This document shows, piece by piece, positions 14,951 to 18,052 of a stretch of DNA of 18,052 bases. A program made the position numbers and the translations under genes. The stretch is from Alphaproteobacteria bacterium (GTDB taxonomy: Bacteria; Pseudomonadota; Alphaproteobacteria; JAGOMX01). Where the stretch lies: positions 1-18,052 of the forward strand of contig JACVCA010000007.1 in assembly GCA_016742295.1 (NCBI GenBank), read 5' to 3'. Numbering within the stretch: position 1 is the stretch's first letter; each line of letters opens with the position of its first letter. The notes under the pieces are model-generated. The model made no database searches. It had not been told where the DNA came from and was given only the letters and a program-made list of their open reading frames with translations.

Positions 14951-14993
14951 CTTGACTCTTAACATAACCCGAGCATCTGTAATAAGAGTCAAG
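14951..14993 (-). repeat. 11-bp perfect inverted repeat at the 3' end of the IS110 tnp
   Basis: CTTGACTCTTA (14951-14961) and TAAGAGTCAAG (14983-14993) form a perfect 11-bp stem around a 21-base loop that contains the third AACCCGAG (14966-14973). The right arm overlaps the TGA stop of the IS110-type gene. IS110/IS1111 elements carry subterminal inverted repeats and structured guide RNA in their non-coding ends, so this may mark the element's end; it could equally be a simple terminator. Confidence 0.55.
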
Positions 14994-15507
14994 AAATTTT
15001 ATAATTTTGTAGCCAAGGGGATTGCCTAGAAGCAATAGAATTAAGGATAGCGAGGAGCTTACGCATCACAGCAACAAGAACAACTTTTGCTTTTTTACCT
15101 TTGACTCTAAGTCGAAGATAAAATGCCTTGAGGAGTGGATTAGAACGAACGCTAGCCACAGCAGCCATATAGAGAGCTTTACGAACATGAGCCCTTCCTC
15201 CTTTGATACGGCGCTGTCCCCTTCTTTTCCCACTATCTCGATTAAAAGGAGAGACTCCTATCAAGGAAGACAAGGACTTATGATCTGCTTTCCCAAGCTC
15301 GGGGACACCTGTAATCATAGCTAACGCTGTTTGTTCTCCTACCCCTGGAATTGAAGTGAGAAGTTCCATGGATTTCTTAATGAGAGAGTTTTGTTCAATT
15401 TTTGTTTTGAGTACTTCTTTAAGGTTGATGAGCTCATCTTCTATCCAAGTAAGATGTCTTTCAATAGAAATTTGAATGCTTCCAGAAGCTCTTTTCTCTA
15501 ATCTATT
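14989..15507 (-). pseudogene. 5'-truncated IS110-family transposase
   Basis: The frame carries the C-terminal transposase_20 domain: SIPGVGEQTALAMITGV, ADHKSLSSLIGVSPFNRDSG, GRAHVRKALYMAAVAS, NPLLKAFYLRLRVKGKKAKV, VAVMRKLLAILN. It is preceded by the coiled-coil linker (KNRLEKRASGSIQISIERH). The open frame extends upstream of the first ATG (15369) to the junction at 15507, where the IS1-type inverted repeat starts. The N-terminal DEDD nuclease domain is absent and is not found on the far side of the IS1-type element, so it was deleted. The serine-containing C-terminal domain alone cannot catalyse recombination. Confidence 0.85.
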
Positions 15508-15532
15508 TTTGAGACATTTAACTAAAGATAGA
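15508..15532. repeat. IS1-type terminal inverted repeat (tnp 3' side)
   Basis: TTTGAGACATTTAACTAAAG followed by ATAGA pairs with 16279-16303 with one mismatch in 25. It contains the ancestral stop of the transposase at 15518-15520. Confidence 0.85.
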
Positions 15533-15921
15533 TACTAAAGGTTCAAGGTAAGATTGTAGCACGAGATCATTTTGAAGATGATGGGTTAATTTAAGGCTGT
15601 TATGAACCATAGCTAGGCTTCTGCTTGAGGCTTTGTCCTTCGAATAAACCGGGCAAGACGATGGCGGATATCGCTATTAGAAGCTTCAATAGGAAATGTT
15701 AGGTCTTTGCCTGGGAAGTGACGGTCTTCAGGTAAAAGCCGATAGAAACCTGCCCAGTCGTCCGTTGCAAATACGCATTCTCCGTCATCGACTCGTTGAA
15801 TCAGTTTTTTGCAGCATGAATCGCCACGATTGCCCAATTCCCATCCGAGAGATCGACGCGATACGCCATCAATGGCTCTCCAGAGCCAAACTTTCTTTTT
15901 TTTCCATTCACAAAATGCCAC
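15518..15921 (-). pseudogene. insB: IS1-type transposase ORF B (catalytic part), 3' end frameshifted
   Basis: This overlaps ORF A in the -1 frame. Catalytic features: ATDDWAGFYRLLPEDRHFPGK (the second Asp region) and FPIEASNSDIRHRLARFIRRTK, the IS1 E..N...R.RL.R..RKT signature. After RRTK the present frame stops early (PQAEA then TAG, ending at 15613). The -1 frame continues as ASSRSLAMVHNSLKLTHHLQ and on to SIFS with TAA at 15518-15520, exactly inside the terminal repeat, which is how IS1 C-termini usually run. One base appears lost near 15631-15633 (ACAAAGCC for ACAAAGGCC). The element is thus probably inactive, missing about 37 residues. Confidence 0.72.
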
Positions 15922-16232
15922 ATCTCATCAATCATCACGATCTTACTTTCTGCATGAGGCTTAACTTCTTCAATTAAACTTGCTTCTTTCTTAATCCATT
16001 TAAGGACTGCAACGCCACTTACCCCAAACATCTTGGCGATCTTATTCATAGAAACGCCGCACATCCCGTAAAGGACGATCCCAAACGCTCTAAGAGCAGG
16101 ATGAACGCCTCGTCTGTCAGTTTGTGTAAAGTTGCATCTACAGTCCTTGCAACGGTAACGTTGCAGGCCCCTTACAAAACCATTCTTAATAAAATTCCCA
16201 GATCCGCATTTCTTACAGCAGTTTATAGTCAT
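15801..16232 (-). CDS. insA: IS1-type transposase ORF A (zinc finger and helix-turn-helix)
   Basis: 143 residues. The N-terminal zinc-ribbon shows CCKKCGSG and RYRCKDCRCNF, followed by a helix-turn-helix (MNKIAKMFGVSGVAVLKWIKK) and the first catalytic region KIVMIDEMWHFV. After the A-run at 15896-15903 this frame ends in unrelated residues (GSGEPLMAYRVDLSDG), while the -1 frame gives the expected KKVWLWRAIDG. In classical IS1 the InsAB' transposase is made by -1 frameshifting at such an A-run; the same arrangement is seen here. Confidence 0.82.
   Translation of the reverse strand: MTINCCKKCGSGNFIKNGFVRGLQRYRCKDCRCNFTQTDRRGVHPALRAFGIVLYGMCGVSMNKIAKMFGVSGVAVLKWIKKEASLIEEVKPHAESKIVMIDEMWHFVNGKKRKFGSGEPLMAYRVDLSDGNWAIVAIHAAKN
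15896..15903 (-). promoter_or_regulatory. Candidate -1 ribosomal frameshift site in the IS1 transposase
   Basis: On the minus strand the codons read GGA AAA AAA AGA. The heptamer A-AAA-AAA in frame, followed by G, is a good slippery site. A -1 slip gives KKKVWLW, which matches the IS1 catalytic domain. A plain one-base indel in the A8 run is the alternative. Confidence 0.6.
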
Positions 16233-16278
16233 AGCTTAACCCTCCATGACTACATTATTCCTTTTTCTAGCTCTTTTG

Positions 16279-16303
16279 TCTATCTTTAGTTAGATGTCTC
16301 AAA
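16279..16303. repeat. IS1-type terminal inverted repeat (tnp 5' side)
   Basis: TCTATCTTTAGTTAGATGTC followed by TCAAA is the reverse complement of 15508-15532 with one mismatch. Confidence 0.85.
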
Positions 16304-16360
16304 TATTATCACTTAATGATATAAACGAGCAGAGATAAACTTCAGAAAGATCTAAGCGAA

Positions 16361-16669
16361 TTAAAAAAACTTATTAGAAGCATAATATAATTCTTCATTT
16401 ACATTCATAGATTCATCTGTTTCAGCACGTTTATGAAGCTCAAAAAGCACTCTTATGTAATCTTCATAGTTACTTTTTACGATTATAGGAACTTGTCCAT
16501 TTTTAGACTTTAGACTTTCTAAATCATTTTTTATTTCTTCAATTCTTTTAAGAATAATGCTGCAATTTTTCTTTGTAGGATTAGGGTCTTCAATTATCTC
16601 ACTTGACTGCAAGCTAACGGATGATAAGATTGCTAAAGAGACCAAGAAATAACCATTATTAAATTTCAT
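16361..16669 (-). CDS. Small exported protein of unknown function
   Basis: 102 residues; ATG at 16669 follows GGAGAAATAG. Residues 1-22 form a signal peptide (MKFNNGYFLVSLAILSSVSL, likely cut near LQS-SE). The mature part is short, charged and helical (IILKRIEEIKNDLESLKSKN, a possible coiled coil), then YEDYIRVLFELHKRAETDES. One cysteine (C36). I recognise no family. It lies 103 bp downstream of the TraB/GumN gene on the same strand and may be co-transcribed with it, although TTGATC/TATTAC in the gap could be a weak promoter of its own. It sits right beside the IS1-type end, so its 3' neighbours may have been lost. Confidence 0.6.
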   Translation of the reverse strand: MKFNNGYFLVSLAILSSVSLQSSEIIEDPNPTKKNCSIILKRIEEIKNDLESLKSKNGQVPIIVKSNYEDYIRVLFELHKRAETDESMNVNEELYYASNKFF

Positions 16670-16772
16670 CTATTTCTCCATTTTTTTAAATTCTGATGTG
16701 AATATTTTAGTAATAACATTTTTATTATCATTGATCAATTTATTTAGGATAATCATTTTTTACATAAAAATA

Positions 16773-17960
16773 TTATTTAATTTCTCCACCTTCATCTATT
16801 TCTATCCATTCGCCTTTAGATGAAAAACGTGATAAAGAATAGTCTAAATTATCCTTAAGCATAGATAATAAGCTCCATTTTTGATAATATCCGGCTAGAT
16901 GGCCATCTCCGACAACAATTAAGAGAGGAGGAATATTGGTTTCACTATTAATAAAGGATATAAGTTTATCTGCCCAAAGTTTGTTGCGTTCGATGGCACT
17001 ACGTGGCATCCTATTTATATCAGAATGCTTGATAACTTCCCAAGAATAAACTTTAAGACGCTCTTCCCATTTTTTCGCATTAATGGCTCTTAATGTTTGT
17101 TCATCAGATTTTAAAAAGGACATAATAGAAGCAAAGCTTTTTCTCGACCAGCCACAATTATGTACATAATCCCCTTTTTCGTGTTGTTTTTGTATTGTAA
17201 GCAGCTCTGGAGACGTTTCTAAATACCTTGTTTCTCGCCAGTGTAAGTGCCATAGATGCATAAGTTCGCTCTCTAAGCCACCAAACTTTTGGTAAGATAA
17301 TATATTAGCATGCTTCCCCAAAAGTAGAGCTCCTAACCATACTTCTGCTTTATCTATTTCTACCAATTTTACATTACTAGATTCTGTAGCATTTAGCATA
17401 AAGTATTTCCCAACGCTACATTGCTCAAATTCATTTAATTCGTTATCGTAACTACCTCGAATACCTATTCGAAAGAAAAAATCAAACTTTAATATATTTG
17501 TTAGCTATTTAGATTCAATTTGATTTGCAGGATCATTTAATTGCCGAAGGGCTTCTTCATTCGAAGATTCATGCTCACTATAAAATATAGGTTGAAGAAG
17601 TGCTATTCTTTTTAGCTCAGCTACAGTTTTCAATGTAAGACATTTATAAATAGGCACAGTATGTTGAGAGCCTAGAATATAGATTTCTTTGTTATCCTTT
17701 TTTAAGCGGAAAAATGGTATGTCCTCTTTTTCGGTTGCTAAACGAAAGAGAGGTATTATTGCTTCATGATCATATTTATTATTGTTTTCAGATCGCTCCA
17801 ACCATCTTATAACAAATGAAGAATCTTGTACTATTTCACCCTTTATTTTTTGAACACATAAATTTTGAAGGGTTTGAATTTGATCTTCTAAAGTCTCAGT
17901 GGCAAATATTGAGGTACAATATAATAAACTTAATAAACTATAACAAATAAACTTTTTCAT
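16773..17960 (-). pseudogene. TraB/GumN-family exported protein, interrupted by one in-frame amber codon
   Basis: From the ATG at 17960 (AGGATT ribosome binding site) a signal peptide follows (MKKFICYSLLSLLYCTSIFA, cut before TETL). The frame runs to TAG at 17505-17507, then stays open in the same frame to the stop at 16773, with no shift. Before the amber codon there is IPFFRLKKDNKEIYILGSQH, the first GxxH motif of the TraB/GumN (TIKI-like) family. After it come ERNKLWADKLISFI and LLIVVGDGHLAGYY with the second GxxH motif. Without the amber codon the protein would be about 395 residues, a plausible family length. An internal ATG at 17399 could restart translation of the C-terminal part but lacks a signal peptide. 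TIKI-like proteins are proposed metal-dependent proteases; the role here is unknown. Nonsense mutation is the simplest reading. Confidence 0.8.
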
Positions 17961-17988
17961 TTTTAATCCTAACATACAACTCACCATA

Positions 17989-18019
17989 ATTATATATAAT
18001 AAAAAAGACATATTGTCAA
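17989..18019 (-). promoter_or_regulatory. Strong promoter of the TraB/GumN gene
   Basis: Minus strand: TTGACA (18014-18019, perfect) followed by TATATATAAT. The -10 is TATATA with 17-base spacing (17991-17996) or TATAAT with 19 (17989-17994). The ATG at 18009-18011 falls inside the spacer, so translation must start at 17960, about 23-30 bases after the transcription start. Confidence 0.75.
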
Positions 18020-18052
18020 TATTTAATACTTAAAATTTGGTACTCCCAAACC

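Larger units (their letters stand above)
15508..16303 (-). mobile_element. IS1-family insertion sequence (about 796 bp)
   Basis: Both 25-bp inverted repeats are present and the content is an IS1-type transposase in two overlapping frames. The size fits IS1. No matching 8-9 bp target duplication was found at the two edges (CTAATCTATT on one side, TATTATCACT on the other), and the IS110 sequence does not resume beyond 16303. This indicates a deletion adjacent to the element after insertion. Confidence 0.85.

Noticed and set aside
15022..15324. Plus-strand open frame of about 100 codons
   Set aside because: It is antisense to the IS110 transposase domain and has no recognisable motif.
15613..15921. 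ORF starting with MAFCEW as a stand-alone transposase
   Set aside because: It overlaps ORF A in the -1 frame and lacks the DNA-binding part; it is the second half of a frameshifted IS1 transposase.
15498..16313. Target duplication of the IS1-type element
   Set aside because: Eight to ten bases on both sides were compared and do not match.
17961..18011. Upstream ATG at 18011 as start of the TraB/GumN gene
   Set aside because: It lies between the -35 and -10 of the predicted promoter and has no ribosome binding site; the ATG at 17960 has AGGATT and gives a standard signal peptide.
1..18052. tRNA or rRNA genes, CRISPR arrays, toxin-antitoxin pairs, phage genes
   Set aside because: None seen by eye on either strand; no spaced repeats of CRISPR type, and no recognisable tRNA T-loop/anticodon pattern. 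A tool such as tRNAscan would be needed for certainty.

Overview
The window is AT-rich and carries Sec-type signal peptides on most minus-strand genes, clear AGGAGG-like ribosome binding sites, sigma70-like promoters, tightly packed operons, and remains of five insertion sequences (one IS5-type and one IS1-type with both ends, plus IS6, IS110 and another IS5-type remnant). This fits accessory DNA of a Gram-negative, probably host-associated or intracellular proteobacterium (an amoeba symbiont such as a member of Holosporales would fit). The taxon is a guess; no rRNA or core housekeeping gene is present to fix it.

Left part (3-6810, minus strand): an operon of exported proteins read right to left. 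In order it encodes an exported GNAT-like N-domain protein (6037-6810), an exported C-domain protein (5118-5936), an exported MazG-like/YqcI-YcgG protein (3711-5102), a two-domain protein that joins the N and C domains in one chain (2235-3671), and a fifth exported GNAT-type acyltransferase gene that an intact IS5-family element (519-2010) has cut in two. Removing the element and one copy of a TAAATA duplication restores one reading frame across the junction. A strong promoter lies at 6844-6872. Divergently, 7059-8003 encodes a SAM methyltransferase that also carries an N-terminal signal-like segment.

Middle (8284-14202): after an IS5-type transposase remnant comes a minus-strand methyltransferase (8665-9495). 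A likely plus-strand operon follows: a GCS2-type glutamate-cysteine-ligase-like enzyme (9613-10698), a large methyltransferase with two N-terminal winged-helix-like segments that resembles polyketide-type methyltransferases (10790-12412), a divergent methyltransferase (12441-13562) and an N-acyltransferase-like GNAT protein (13621-14202). A 13-bp-stem terminator closes it (14379-14418). A ligase, methyltransferases and an acyltransferase together look like a small biosynthetic pathway for an amino-acid-derived amide. I do not recognise it as a described pathway. Together with the exported acyltransferase/YqcI operon it is the best candidate here for an undescribed system.

Right part (14543-18052): an IS graveyard (5'-truncated IS6-type tnp, 5'-truncated IS110-type tnp, then an IS1-type element abutting the IS110 break at base precision), a small exported protein (16361-16669) and a TraB/GumN-family gene (16773-17960) with a near-ideal promoter but interrupted by one in-frame amber codon.
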